From the NCBI RefSeq assembly GCF_020535565.1, contig NZ_CP084758.1, positions 186,001-250,000 of the forward strand: 64,000 nt of DNA, read 5' to 3'. This document shows positions 17,325-28,681 of this stretch, piece after piece. The notes under the pieces were generated by a model. The model saw only the letters and a list, made by a program, of their open reading frames with translations. It was not told the origin of the DNA and did no database searches. Made by a program: the position numbers and the translations under genes. The stretch is from Shinella sp. XGS7 (GTDB lineage Bacteria > Pseudomonadota > Gammaproteobacteria > Burkholderiales > Burkholderiaceae_C). The first letter of the stretch is position 1, and every line of letters begins with the position of its first letter.

Positions 17325-19310
17325 TCAGGTATTGGGCGCGATATTGACCAGCAGGCTGCCGTACTGGGCGCGCGCGCCCGGGGTGCGCGTCAGCACCAGC
17401 ACGGTGAAGCTCACGGATCCGCCCGCCACATTCTTGAAGCCGGCGTCGTACTGCATCTCGATGCAGCTGTCGTTCAGGCTGGGCAGGCAGCCCCCGTTGT
17501 CGAAGCTGTCATAGACCACCCGGCTGGGCTGCTGGTGAGCGTCTTCATAGGCCTGCCGGGCCCCCTTGAGCGCGCTGAGCAGACCGTCGAAATAGTCGTA
17601 GAGCTCCTTGATGTTCTTGGGCTTGGGCGGCGGCAGGGCCTTGCCCACGGCCTTGAGCGCCTCGATGGCCGCGCCCCCCACCAGATAGACATCGGCCCGC
17701 TGGGCGTCTTCCAGAGAGATGCCCGAGACATCGATATAGCTGCCCGGCATGTTGTAGGCATGGAAGGAGAAGCTGCCCCCGGTCTTGAGCCCGTTGATGC
17801 GGGTGGTCTGGGTCAGGAACTCGTCCAGCAGGGCCTTGCTGCCCAGCAGGATGCTCATGTTCTCCAGCTGGTTCAGGTAGTCGCCATAGATGTCGTTGAT
17901 CAGCTGGCCCATGGGCCCCAGGGCATTGAGCAGGCCGCCCAGCAGAAAGGCCGAGGGCGCACCGGCCGCCTGGACCATCTGGATGCGCGCACGCGGGCCG
18001 GCCGTCTGGGGGGCGCCCAGCAGGCGGGTCGAGGCGGACAGGCCCTGGGCCACGAGCTGCGCATTGACACGCGCGCCGATGGACTTGAGCAGGGCCGGCA
18101 TCTCCACCGCCAGCAGGCGGTCGATCTGCGGCTGCTGCTCCACCAGACCGAAGAGCCCCGGCCGCGCCGCCGGGGCGCGCAGGGCGGCGGCCAGTTGGGC
18201 GAGCTCGTTGCCGTACTGGATCAGGGTGGCGGTGGCCGCGGCTTCATCGCTGCCGGGCGCATCCAGCAAGGCCTTGATCTGGGCCAGCTTGGCCCGCAGC
18301 GCCGTGGTGTTGCTGCCAAAGCTCTGGTCGGCGCTGGTGCGCGCGATCCCATTGGCGCTGAGCTTGCCCGTGGTGGGCAGAAAGCCCAGATCGGGCTCGT
18401 AGGGCGTGCTGAAGCCCAGGGCCACCGGATCGACCTTGGCCAGGGCGATCTGCAAGGCGGCATTGGCAGCGGTGGCCCCGGAGCCATCGCCGGCCGCCAC
18501 CGCGGCGGCCAGCAGCGCCAGCTGATCGGCCAGCACGCCATGAGCGGCCGCCTGCCCGACATAGAGACCGGAGTTCTTGGAAATCTGGGCACTCTTGATG
18601 ACCGTGAAGTCGATGCTGGCTCCCACCGTGCTGCCATCGACCTTGGCCTGCAGGGTGAAGCCGCCACGCGTGGCCGGGTCGGCACTCAGGGTGGCGCCGC
18701 TCACCGTGGGGGCCGGTCCGCTATTGCCCTCGGGCGCCCGCAGCACCTGGTAGCTGATGGCCGGTGCAGGCAGGATGGGCTGACCGCCCGCGTCCAGCAC
18801 CCGGGGGCGGATGCTCAGGCTTTCGCCCGCCCCCAGCACCAACTGGCTCAGACTGAGCTGCAGGCTGGCCGGCACCGGTCCGGCGCTGCTGAACTTCCAG
18901 ACCAGCAGGGCCGCCTGGAAGGGCAGGTTGCGGTCATGACGCAGGGTGATGGTGTCGGCCGGCGTGATGCTGGCGCCGGCGGCCAGATTGCCCACATTCA
19001 CCGCACCGTCCAGCACCGTGGTGCCGGGGCCGGCGGTCTGCAGGGTGGCCAGCAGGCCGTTCTGCGCCACCATGCCGTTCTGCACCGTGATCTTGAACAC
19101 ATAGTCGTAGACCGTCCGGCCCACCCGCGTCTCGCTGATCTTGCTGAGGCTCAGCACCTGGGGGCCACTCTCGCTCGCAGCCGTCGCGGCCTGCGCCTTG
19201 GCGAGCGACTCCGCCGTCGAGACTTGGGGCGCGGTTTCGCCAGTGCCCCCACCGCACGCCGCCAGGCCCAGGCCGGCCAGCAGGGCCAGCAGACATGCCG
19301 CGGCCCTCAT
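17325..19310 (-). CDS. large secreted lipoprotein of unknown function
   Basis: A 661-residue protein with a lipoprotein signal (MRAAACLLALLAGLGLAAC, lipobox LAAC, then GGG). Residues about 50-240 look like two Ig-like beta domains (VGRTVYDYVFKITVQNG, VNVGNLAAGASITPADTITLRHDR, LQLSLSQLVLGAGESLSIRPRVLD). The remaining 400 residues are helical and Ala/Leu rich, with a late SYIDVSGISLEDAQRADVYLVGG section and two Cys near the C terminus (GGCLPSLNDSCIE). I do not recognise the family. Its ATG overlaps the stop of the PEP-CTERM-like gene by 4 bases, so the two are made together and probably act at the cell surface. Confidence 0.75.
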   Translation of the reverse strand: MRAAACLLALLAGLGLAACGGGTGETAPQVSTAESLAKAQAATAASESGPQVLSLSKISETRVGRTVYDYVFKITVQNGMVAQNGLLATLQTAGPGTTVLDGAVNVGNLAAGASITPADTITLRHDRNLPFQAALLVWKFSSAGPVPASLQLSLSQLVLGAGESLSIRPRVLDAGGQPILPAPAISYQVLRAPEGNSGPAPTVSGATLSADPATRGGFTLQAKVDGSTVGASIDFTVIKSAQISKNSGLYVGQAAAHGVLADQLALLAAAVAAGDGSGATAANAALQIALAKVDPVALGFSTPYEPDLGFLPTTGKLSANGIARTSADQSFGSNTTALRAKLAQIKALLDAPGSDEAAATATLIQYGNELAQLAAALRAPAARPGLFGLVEQQPQIDRLLAVEMPALLKSIGARVNAQLVAQGLSASTRLLGAPQTAGPRARIQMVQAAGAPSAFLLGGLLNALGPMGQLINDIYGDYLNQLENMSILLGSKALLDEFLTQTTRINGLKTGGSFSFHAYNMPGSYIDVSGISLEDAQRADVYLVGGAAIEALKAVGKALPPPKPKNIKELYDYFDGLLSALKGARQAYEDAHQQPSRVVYDSFDNGGCLPSLNDSCIEMQYDAGFKNVAGGSVSFTVLVLTRTPGARAQYGSLLVNIAPNT

Positions 19311-19837
19311 GCCGGCCTCCGACGCAGGTACAGACGACCCAACAGGCCCAGGCCGGCCAGCAGCTGCAGCCACAAGGCGGGTTCGGAGACCAGCGTCGCC
19401 TGGCTCTGCCCGGAGAACAGCACCTGGAAGTTCGTGTCGACGATCTCGAAGGGCAGGCTGCCCGGGGTGCCCGCGCCCAGGTAGGAGAAGCGCAGCACGA
19501 AGCCACCCTGCGACTGGCCCGCGCCCAGGGCCGGCGCGGGATCCAGCACCAGGGCATCGAGGTATCCGGGTGCCGGCAGGCCCGGGTCGGGCTGTATCAC
19601 CAGGCTGTCCCAGTGCCCCGGGCTGCTCAGCAGCTCGAGGTTCTCGAACAGGGTCTCGGCGAAGTAGGTGGTGAAACCGCTGATCTGGGCCGGCGAACCA
19701 TCGCCGCTGATCACCAGCTCCACATTCCAGCTATTGCCCCCGTTGGGGGTGTAGCGGCTGTCCAGGCGCGCGGCCTGGGTCTGGGACGCCGCCAGCGCAG
19801 CGGCCAGCAGCAAGGAACACAGGCGGGCAAGGGCCAT
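19307..19837 (-). CDS. exported protein with PEP-CTERM-like sorting tail
   Basis: A 176-residue protein with a signal peptide (MALARLCSLLLAAALAASQTQA), a beta-rich body (SRYTPNGGNSWNVELVISGDG, FEIVDTNFQVLFSG) and a C-terminal tail of the PEP-CTERM type: EPALWLQLLAGLGLLG then RLYLRRRPA, i.e. E-P, a transmembrane helix and an Arg cluster. The canonical P-E-P is here S-E-P. Such proteins are cut by exosortase and belong to exopolysaccharide-associated surface systems; the exosortase is not in this window. AGGGGAG lies upstream. It overlaps the lipoprotein gene. Confidence 0.75.
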   Translation of the reverse strand: MALARLCSLLLAAALAASQTQAARLDSRYTPNGGNSWNVELVISGDGSPAQISGFTTYFAETLFENLELLSSPGHWDSLVIQPDPGLPAPGYLDALVLDPAPALGAGQSQGGFVLRFSYLGAGTPGSLPFEIVDTNFQVLFSGQSQATLVSEPALWLQLLAGLGLLGRLYLRRRPA

Positions 19838-19951
19838 GACGACTCCCCTGGGGTGATGCCAGGGCACCCTAACAGGGCACCCATCCGGCTCAATCCCTAA
19901 TGCACACGGCCCGCCTGATGCGTCGCCGATTTCGGGCTCACGCCGAGAGCC

Positions 19952-20839
19952 TCAGGCCGCGAAGCGCCCCGCCTGGAAGTCGCGCACCGCCTGCACCAGC
20001 TCGGCCTCGTTGTTCATCACGAAGGGGCCGTACTGGGCGATGGGCTCGCCCAGGGGCTGGCCGGCGACCAGGATCACGCGGGTGGGTTCGTCACCCGCCT
20101 GCAGGCGCACGCCGTCGCTGCCGGCCTGGTTGGCGAAGATGGCCATGCGCTGCTGGGGCACGGTGCAGCCGCTCTCGAAGCGCAGGGCGCCGCGGTACAC
20201 ATAGACAAAGGCGTTGTGCGCCTCCGGCAGGGTCTGCTCGAAGCGGGCGCCGGCCGGCAGATGGATGTCCAGATAGAGCGGCTCGGTGTGCTCGCGCTGC
20301 ACCGCGCCGGCCACGCCATGGCTCTCGCCCGCGATCACGCGCGCCTGCACGCCGGCCTCGGTGCGGAACTCGGGGATCTCCTGGCTCTGGATGTCGCGGT
20401 ACCAGGGCTCGCGCATCTTGTCGCGCGCCGGCAGATTGAGCCAGAGCTGGAAGCCTTCCATGCGGCCCTCTTCCTGCTCGGGCAGCTCGCTGTGGATCAC
20501 GCCGCGGCCGGCGGTCATCCACTGCACGCCGCCATTGCCCAGCAGACCCTCGTGCCCGGCCGAGTCACGGTGGCGCATGCGGCCTTCCAGCATATAGGTC
20601 ACGGTCTCAAAGCCGCGGTGCGGGTGGTCGGGGAAGCCGGCGATGTAGTCGTCGGCCTTGTCCGAGCCAAAGGCGTCCAGCATCAGGAAGGGGTCCAGGC
20701 GGCGCTGCAGATTCTGGGTCAGCACCCGGGTCAGCTTGACCCCGGCGCCATCGCTGGTCGCCTGGCCGGCGACCAGGCGTTCCACCGCCCGGGGCTGGCT
20801 CAGGGCGCGGGCCGGGCTGTTCAGGGTGTTCGTGCTCAT
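19952..20839 (-). CDS. pirin family protein
   Basis: A 295-residue pirin of the quercetinase-like type. The metal-binding residues of the first cupin are in FPDHPHRGFETVTYMLEGRMRHRDSAGHEG, with VQWMTAGRGVIHSELPEQEEG after it. It lies 52 bases after azoR on the same strand and is divergent from a LysR gene, an arrangement often seen for quinone or electrophile defence. It is more canonical than the other pirin in the window (16380-17288). Confidence 0.88.
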   Translation of the reverse strand: MSTNTLNSPARALSQPRAVERLVAGQATSDGAGVKLTRVLTQNLQRRLDPFLMLDAFGSDKADDYIAGFPDHPHRGFETVTYMLEGRMRHRDSAGHEGLLGNGGVQWMTAGRGVIHSELPEQEEGRMEGFQLWLNLPARDKMREPWYRDIQSQEIPEFRTEAGVQARVIAGESHGVAGAVQREHTEPLYLDIHLPAGARFEQTLPEAHNAFVYVYRGALRFESGCTVPQQRMAIFANQAGSDGVRLQAGDEPTRVILVAGQPLGEPIAQYGPFVMNNEAELVQAVRDFQAGRFAA

Positions 20840-20891
20840 GGTCGTGATTCCTGTTCTGTCTCGGGGGGCGATGCCCCCTGCTCCTGATGGA

Positions 20892-21521
20892 TTACACCGC
20901 GGCGACGGTGTTGCCGGTCAGCGCCGCGATCTGCTGGCGGGCCGAGGCCATGCCGGCTTCCACGGCTTCCGGGCCCATGCCCATGCCTTCGGCATAGATG
21001 AACTCCACATCGCTCATGCCCATGAAGCCCAGCACGGTGCGCAGATAGGGCGTGATGCCGTCGGTGGACTGACCGCGATGCATGCCGCCGCTGGCCACCA
21101 CCACATAGACCTTCTTGCCCTTGACCAGGCCTTCGGGGCCGGTCGCGGTGTAGCGGAAGGTGACGCCGGCGCGGGCCACGGCATCGATCCAGTTCTTGAG
21201 CTGGGTGGGCACGCCGAAGTTGATCATGGGCGTGGCGATCACGATCACGTCCTGGGCCATCAGCTCGGTCACCAGGGCGTCGGCCGCCGCCACACGGGCG
21301 GCCTGCTCGGGCGAGCGCTGCTCGGCCGGGGTGAAGAGTGCGCCCAGGGCGGCTTCGTCCAGGGGCGCCACCGGGTCCAGGCCCAGATCGCGCACCGTCA
21401 GGGCAGCGCCGGCCTGGCGCTCGCTCAGGGCGGCGACCAGTTCCTGGGCCAGGCGGGTGGACACGGAACCCTGACCGTCCTGGACACGGCGGGCGCTGGA
21501 ATTCAGTTGCAGGATGTTCAT
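20892..21521 (-). CDS. azoR: FMN-dependent NADH-azoreductase
   Basis: A 209-residue flavodoxin-like NADH:quinone/azo reductase. Typical segments are [20 protein letters not shown] (phosphate loop), [28 protein letters not shown] (FMN site), [16 protein letters not shown] and [21 protein letters not shown]. It reduces quinones and azo dyes by two electrons and usually serves thiol or quinone stress defence. The start at 21521 matches the family; the open frame extends 37 codons into the regulatory region. It is followed by a pirin gene and divergent from a LysR regulator that likely controls it. Confidence 0.93.
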   Translation of the reverse strand: MNILQLNSSARRVQDGQGSVSTRLAQELVAALSERQAGAALTVRDLGLDPVAPLDEAALGALFTPAEQRSPEQAARVAAADALVTELMAQDVIVIATPMINFGVPTQLKNWIDAVARAGVTFRYTATGPEGLVKGKKVYVVVASGGMHRGQSTDGITPYLRTVLGFMGMSDVEFIYAEGMGMGPEAVEAGMASARQQIAALTGNTVAAV

Positions 21522-21622
21522 GCTCAATCTCCGGTGGGGTGTTGCGGTGATCGGCGATCGATCACCATGACCCACACTGTATTGACGGCGCCCTCGGCAC
21601 AGAAGACGATGAAATGGATAAG

Positions 21623-21644
21623 ATTGTTCCATCCACGGAACAAT
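21623..21644. promoter_or_regulatory. palindromic operator between azoR and LysR gene
   Basis: Perfect inverted repeat ATTGTTCC-N6-GGAACAAT in an AT-rich 131-bp divergent spacer, ending 8 bases before the LysR start codon. This is the place and form expected of a LysR autoregulatory site controlling the azoR-pirin operon. Binding is inferred. Confidence 0.7.
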
Positions 21645-21652
21645 AACTTCCC

Positions 21653-22570
21653 ATGAGCCTGGACGCCGACGATCTGCTGCTCTTTGCCCGCGTGATGGAG
21701 TCCGGCAGCTTCAGCCGCGCCGCCGAGCGCCTGCAACTGCCCAAATCCACGCTCTCGCGCCGGCTCTCCGCCCTGGAGTCGCGCCTGGGCGAGAAGCTGC
21801 TGCAGCGCAGCACCCGGCGCCTGAGCCTGACCGAGTTCGGCGAGGGCGTGCTGGAACATGCGCGCGCCGTGGCGGCCGAGGTGGACAGCGCCCTGGCCCT
21901 GGCCCTGCACCGCCAGCAGCGCCCCACGGGGCGGCTGCGCGTGTCCATGCCGCATGACATGGCCAACACGGCCCTGCAGGGCGTGATCAGCCAGTTCGCC
22001 CTGGACTACCCCGAGGTGCAGCTGGAGATCGACCTCTCGCCGCGCCGGGTGGACCTGATTGCCGAGGGTTTCGACCTGGCCCTGCGCATGGGTGAACTGC
22101 CCGAGGACAGCCAGCTCGCCGCGCGCCGCCTGGCCCTGTTCACTGGCGGGCTCTACGCCGCCCCGGCCTATCTGGCCCGCGAGGGCGAGCCCCAGCTGCC
22201 CCAGGGCCTGAGCAGCATGCACGGGCTGATGATCCTCTCGCGCAACGGCGACGCCCTGCCCTGGCAGCTCGAGCGCGGCGAGGGCGAGGCGCGCGAAACC
22301 TGGAGTGGCGCGCCCGAGAAGCGCAGCCTGGTCAACTCGCCCGATCTGCTGCTGCAGATGGCGCGCGCCGGCGTGGGCATCACGGCCGTGGCCGACCATT
22401 TCACCCGCCAGCTGGTGACCGGCGGCGAGCTGCAGCGCGTGCTGCCCGACTGGAGCCTGAGCCCGGTGGCCTGCTGGGCCGTCTTTCCCGAGCGCCGCCT
22501 GATGCCGCTGCGCAGCCGGCTCTTCATCGAGGCCATGGCGGCGCAACTGGCCAGCTGTCCTGGGCAGTAA
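21653..22570 (+). CDS. LysR-family transcriptional regulator
   Basis: A 305-residue LysR protein. The N-terminal winged helix-turn-helix is clear ([36 protein letters not shown]) and the C-terminal part is the periplasmic-binding-like effector domain ([33 protein letters not shown]). It is divergent from azoR-pirin with a palindrome in between, so it most likely regulates them in response to quinones or related electrophiles (inference). The ATG is the natural start of the homology. Confidence 0.9.
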   Translation: MSLDADDLLLFARVMESGSFSRAAERLQLPKSTLSRRLSALESRLGEKLLQRSTRRLSLTEFGEGVLEHARAVAAEVDSALALALHRQQRPTGRLRVSMPHDMANTALQGVISQFALDYPEVQLEIDLSPRRVDLIAEGFDLALRMGELPEDSQLAARRLALFTGGLYAAPAYLAREGEPQLPQGLSSMHGLMILSRNGDALPWQLERGEGEARETWSGAPEKRSLVNSPDLLLQMARAGVGITAVADHFTRQLVTGGELQRVLPDWSLSPVACWAVFPERRLMPLRSRLFIEAMAAQLASCPGQ

Positions 22571-22655
22571 GCGCACGGCCGGGGTGATCCGCAGTGCCCG
22601 GACGAGGCCGGCGCCGCCACAATCCGCGCTTTCCACAAGACCTGACCCCGCCGCC

Positions 22656-24545
22656 ATGACGCTCACCCGCTCGCCGCTGCGCCCCCGTCTGCTGGCCCTG
22701 GCCCTCACCCTGGGTCTGGGCGGCAGTTTCAGCCCGCTCCTGGCCCAGCCGGCGCCGCCAGCCGCCCAGATCGCCTGGGACCTGAGTCCGCTCTTCGCCA
22801 GCGAAGCCGCCTGGGACGCCGAGCGCGAGGCCCTGCGCGCCGAGCTGCCGGCCCTGGCCGCGCTGCGCGAGGGCTTCACCCGCGACGCCACCCGCCTGCG
22901 CGCCGGGCTGGACCGCATCTCGGCCGCCACCCAGCGCCTGCGCCGCGTGGGCGTGTTCGCCAGCGCCCAGGCCTCCACCGACAACCGCGATGCCCGCAAC
23001 CAGGAGCGCCAGGCCCTGATGCGCCATCTGGGCGGCGAGTTCGGCGCGGCCCTGGCCTGGGTGGATGGCGCGATTGCCGCCGCCGGTGCCGAACGCATCG
23101 AGGCCTTCATCGCCGCCGAGCCCAGCCTGGCCCGCCACGCCCCGCGCCTGCGCAACACCTTGCGCAAGGCCCGCCACCAGCTCTCGCCCGAGACCGAGGC
23201 CGCCCTGGCCGCCCTGGGCCCGGTGCTGCGCAACCAGGGCCAGACCCGCACCCTGCTCACCACCGTGGACACCGAGTGGCCCACGCTGCAGATCGAGGGC
23301 CGCAGCGAGCGCATCAACGACACCGGCTACAGCCGTCTGCGCGCCCACCCCGACCGCGCCGTGCGCGAGCAGGTCTTCCAGGCCTTCTACAGCGTCTACG
23401 GCCGCCTGCAGAACACCCTGGGCAGCACCCTGGGCCAGCGCGTGGAAGCGGGCGTGACCGAGGCGCGGCTGCGCGGCTATCCCTCGGCCGTGGCCGCCAG
23501 CCTGGCCGAGAACGACATCCCCGAGAGCGTCTACCGCACCCTGGTGGCCGAGGCCAATGCCGGCCTGCCCACGCTGCACCGCTATCTGAAGCTGCGTCAG
23601 CGCCTGCTCAAGCTGCCGGACCTGCAGTACCACGACATCTACCCCGACCTGATCGCCAGCGAGCGCCGCTTCAGCCCCGAGGAATCGGCCCGCCTGATCA
23701 CCGAGGCCGTGGCCCCGCTGGGTGCCGACTACCAGGCCAAGCTGCGCCGCGCCCTGGCGGCCAACACCATGCATATGTACCCGGCACCGGGCAAGTCCTC
23801 CGGGGCCTACCAGAGCGGGGTCTATGGCATGACGCCCCTGGTCTTCCTCAACCACCAGGACACCTTCGACAGCGCCAGCACCTATGCCCACGAGTGGGGC
23901 CATGGCATGCACACCATCCTGGCCAACGAGAGCCAGCCCTTCGAGACCGCGGGCTACCCGCTCTTCCTGGCCGAGATCGCGTCCTTCACGCATGAGCTGC
24001 TGCTGCAGGAGCACATGCTCAAGCAGTCACGCAGCCGCGAGGAACGGCTCTTCTTCCTGAGCGAGGCCATCGAGCGGCTGCGCAGCAGCTTCTTCCGCCA
24101 GACCATGTTTGCCGAGTTCGAGCTGGCGGTGCACGACAGCCAGCAGCGCGGCGAGCCCCTCACCGGCCAGCGCATGAGCGCGCTCTACTGCGGCCTGCTG
24201 CGCAAGTACCACGGCGCCGACGCGGGCGTGATGAAGATTGCCCCGAATGTCTGCAGCGAATGGGCCTTTGTCTCGCACTTCTACCGGCCCTTCTACGTCT
24301 ACCAGTACGCCACCTCGATGGCGGCGGCCCAGCACTTTGCCAGCGAGGTGCTCAGCGGCCAGACCGCCAAGCGCGAGAACTATCTGAACATCCTGCGCTC
24401 GGGCGGCTCGGTGCATCCGGTGCCCCTGCTCAAGCGCGCCGGCCTGGACATGGACTCGCCCGCGCCCTACCGCGCCCTGGTGCGGCAGATGGACCGCCTT
24501 CTGGATGAGATGGAGACCCTGCTGGCCACCCCGGCCCGGCGCTGA
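22656..24545 (+). CDS. exported M3-family oligopeptidase (PepF-like)
   Basis: A 629-residue zinc metallopeptidase. A signal peptide (about 1-31, ending near LLAQ) precedes the M3 fold (WDLSPLFASEAAWDAERE...). The active site is TYAHEWGHGMHTI with the HExxH-type motif HEWGH and the downstream Glu in LFLAEIASFTHE. C-terminal segments such as ALYCGLLRKYHG and FYVYQYATSMAAA fit oligoendopeptidase F. The leader peptide makes it a periplasmic version, unlike the cytosolic PepF of Firmicutes. It stands alone, with a convergent hairpin after it. Confidence 0.9.
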   Translation: MTLTRSPLRPRLLALALTLGLGGSFSPLLAQPAPPAAQIAWDLSPLFASEAAWDAEREALRAELPALAALREGFTRDATRLRAGLDRISAATQRLRRVGVFASAQASTDNRDARNQERQALMRHLGGEFGAALAWVDGAIAAAGAERIEAFIAAEPSLARHAPRLRNTLRKARHQLSPETEAALAALGPVLRNQGQTRTLLTTVDTEWPTLQIEGRSERINDTGYSRLRAHPDRAVREQVFQAFYSVYGRLQNTLGSTLGQRVEAGVTEARLRGYPSAVAASLAENDIPESVYRTLVAEANAGLPTLHRYLKLRQRLLKLPDLQYHDIYPDLIASERRFSPEESARLITEAVAPLGADYQAKLRRALAANTMHMYPAPGKSSGAYQSGVYGMTPLVFLNHQDTFDSASTYAHEWGHGMHTILANESQPFETAGYPLFLAEIASFTHELLLQEHMLKQSRSREERLFFLSEAIERLRSSFFRQTMFAEFELAVHDSQQRGEPLTGQRMSALYCGLLRKYHGADAGVMKIAPNVCSEWAFVSHFYRPFYVYQYATSMAAAQHFASEVLSGQTAKRENYLNILRSGGSVHPVPLLKRAGLDMDSPAPYRALVRQMDRLLDEMETLLATPARR

Positions 24546-24551
24546 TCCACG

Positions 24552-24572
24552 CAGGCCCCGTGCCGGGGCCTG
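24552..24572. terminator. convergent hairpin between peptidase and TonB-domain gene
   Basis: Perfect 9-bp stem CAGGCCCCG-TGC-CGGGGCCTG in the 35-bp space between converging stop codons. No T-run, but the position suits a bidirectional stop. Confidence 0.6.
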
Positions 24573-24580
24573 CCCCGGCT

Positions 24581-25372
24581 TCACTCAGCCTTGAAGCCCA
24601 CCTCGACCACGGCGCTGCGCGCCTGGGCGATGGGCGCAAAGCGCCAGCGCGACACCGCGTCCACCACCCCGCGCACCAGGCGCGAGTTGCTGGACTTGAG
24701 CGCCTCCACCGAGCGCACCGAGCCGTCGGGTTGCACCATGAAGCGCACCGTGACCGAACCGCCACGGTCCTGCAGCAGGCGGTGCGGGAACTCGGGCTCC
24801 ACCCGCTCCAGCAGCTTGAGCTGTTCCTCTTCCTCGGCCGGGGCCGGCGCGGGCGCCGGGGCTCGCGCGGCCAGGGCCGCAGGCGGCGGCAACACCGGCT
24901 GCGCGCTGGGTGTGGCGGCGGCCATCAACTGGGCTTGCGGCGGCGCTTCGGGCGTGGCGGCGGGTGCCGCGCTGGCCAGGGCCGGCGCCGAGGCCTCGGG
25001 CGCCGGCCGCCCGGCCGCCGTGGGGCTGGCCGTGGCCACCGCGCGCACCGCGGCGGCGCGCTGGGCGGCCTCGCGGCTGGCGGCGGCGTCCTTGGCCGTC
25101 TCCTTGGGTTCCTTGGCCGCAGCCTGGGCCTCCTTGGCCGCGGCGGCGGGACGCACCGGCTTGTCGGCCTTGTCCCCGAGGAAGCGTATCCACTGGTAGA
25201 CCTTGTCGGCATCGCGCTTGGCGCGCTCCGCATCGCTGAGCTTGGCCTTGCCGGCCAGGTCACCCAGCTCCTGTGCCCCGGCCCCCGGGGCCAGCATGCC
25301 CAGCGCCAGGCTTATGGCCAGGGCCAGGCCTTGCCGTGGCAGGCGGCCACGGCGGCAACGTTCGGACTCCAT
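24581..25372 (-). CDS. TonB C-terminal domain protein, apparently soluble periplasmic
   Basis: A 263-residue protein. The N terminus looks like a cleavable signal peptide (QGLALAISLALGMLAPGAGAQ, AxA-type site) rather than the usual uncleaved TonB anchor. A low-complexity Ala/Pro/Lys linker (about 60-180) leads to a TonB C-terminal domain at about 185-263 (RVEPEFPHRLLQDRGGSVTVRFMVQPDGSVRSVEALKSS). No exbB or exbD lies nearby. It may couple to a transporter through another anchor or be a TonB-like envelope protein. A weak transmembrane anchor role for the N terminus cannot be excluded. Confidence 0.75.
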   Translation of the reverse strand: MESERCRRGRLPRQGLALAISLALGMLAPGAGAQELGDLAGKAKLSDAERAKRDADKVYQWIRFLGDKADKPVRPAAAAKEAQAAAKEPKETAKDAAASREAAQRAAAVRAVATASPTAAGRPAPEASAPALASAAPAATPEAPPQAQLMAAATPSAQPVLPPPAALAARAPAPAPAPAEEEEQLKLLERVEPEFPHRLLQDRGGSVTVRFMVQPDGSVRSVEALKSSNSRLVRGVVDAVSRWRFAPIAQARSAVVEVGFKAE

Positions 25373-25493
25373 CCCATCCCTCCCCAGGTTGCGACGATGA
25401 CGCGCCGCAGTGTGGGCGAGCGTCGCCCACGCGACAAGCGGGTTTGCGCGCAGTAACTGTCAGAGATTTCACACTCCACCCCGCCTCCCGCCC

Positions 25494-25499
25494 TATACT
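25494..25499 (+). promoter_or_regulatory. probable -10 box of thi operon
   Basis: TATACT in an otherwise GC-rich region, 12 bases before the TPP riboswitch. No good -35 at the normal distance was found; TTCACA lies 20 bases upstream. Confidence 0.5.
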
Positions 25500-25510
25500 G
25501 CGCACCTGCT

Positions 25511-27639
<2,129 letters not shown>

Positions 27640-27640
27640 G

Positions 27641-28681
27641 ATGGCCCGCATCGCCATCGCCGGCGCCGGCCTGGCCGGGCGCTTGTTCGCCTGGGCGCTG
27701 GCCCGGGCCGGGCATGAGGTACAGGTCTTCGACCCCACGCCCGGCCCCGCGCCCCTGTTCGACGGCCAGGGCGCGGCCGCCTTCACCGCCGCCGGCATGC
27801 TCAGCCCCCTGGCCGAGCAGGAATGCGGGGGCGCCGAGGTGGCGGCCCTGGGCTGGCAAAGCCTGGCCCTGTGGCCGCAGATCGTGGCCCGCCTGGGCCC
27901 TCAGCCGCCGCGCCTGTGCGTGGAAGGCAGCCTGCTGCTGGCCCATGGTGCGGACCGCGGCGCCGCCGCCCGCGCCCTGGCCCGCATGCCTGGGGCGCAA
28001 GCCCTGGCCCCCGAGCAGATGCGCACGCTGGAGCCCGCCCTGGCGCCGGCCGGTCTGCTGGCCTGGCTGCTGCCCGGCGAGGGCCTGATCAACCCCGTGC
28101 AGGCCATGGCCGCACTTCACGCGGGCGCCGCCGGCGTGCGCTGGCACTGGGAGCAGACGGTGGACCAAGTCTTGCCAGGCCTGCTGCATCTGCGCGGCGG
28201 CGCGCGCGTGCAAGCCGACTGGTGCCTGGACACCCGCGGCCTGGGCGCCCGCCCACCCCTGCCGCTGCGCGGCGTGCGCGGCGAGACGGTCTGGCTGCAG
28301 CTGGCCGGCCACGGCCTGCGCCGGCCCCTGCGCCTGCTGCACCCGCGCTACCGCGGCGTCTACCTGGTGCCGCGCAGCGAGCACGAGCTGCTGCTGGGCG
28401 CCAGCGAGATCGAGAGCGAGGACCGCAGCCCTGTGAGCCTGCAGACCGCCGTGGAGCTGATGGCCGCGGCCCACAGCGTGCTGCCGGCCCTGGCCGAGGC
28501 GCGCATCACGCGGCTGGACCGCAATCTGCGCCCCGCCCTGCCCGACAACCTGCCCTTCACCCATCACGAGCCGGGTCTGCTGCGTCTGAACGGCCTGTAC
28601 CGCCACGGCTGGCTGCTGGCCCCCGCCCTGGTGCAGGGCCTGCTGGCCGCCAGCGGCCTGGCCACCCTGGAGACCCCATGA
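27641..28681 (+). CDS. thiO: glycine oxidase ThiO
   Basis: A 346-residue FAD-dependent DAO-family oxidase with the dinucleotide-binding start MARIAIAGAGLAGRLFAWALARAGHEVQVFD. It has the later ATLE...PEQMRTLEP, GEGLINPVQAM and GLYRHGWLLAPALVQGLL segments. It makes iminoglycine for thiazole synthesis, the aerobic alternative to ThiH. Its place between thiC and thiS supports ThiO over a general D-amino-acid oxidase. It overlaps thiS by ATGA. Confidence 0.88.
   Translation: MARIAIAGAGLAGRLFAWALARAGHEVQVFDPTPGPAPLFDGQGAAAFTAAGMLSPLAEQECGGAEVAALGWQSLALWPQIVARLGPQPPRLCVEGSLLLAHGADRGAAARALARMPGAQALAPEQMRTLEPALAPAGLLAWLLPGEGLINPVQAMAALHAGAAGVRWHWEQTVDQVLPGLLHLRGGARVQADWCLDTRGLGARPPLPLRGVRGETVWLQLAGHGLRRPLRLLHPRYRGVYLVPRSEHELLLGASEIESEDRSPVSLQTAVELMAAAHSVLPALAEARITRLDRNLRPALPDNLPFTHHEPGLLRLNGLYRHGWLLAPALVQGLLAASGLATLETP

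Noticed and set aside
17535-19484. 649-codon plus-strand frame
   Set aside because: Antisense to the lipoprotein; Gly/Gln/Arg-rich low-complexity translation. The lipoprotein has signal peptide, lipobox and operon overlap.
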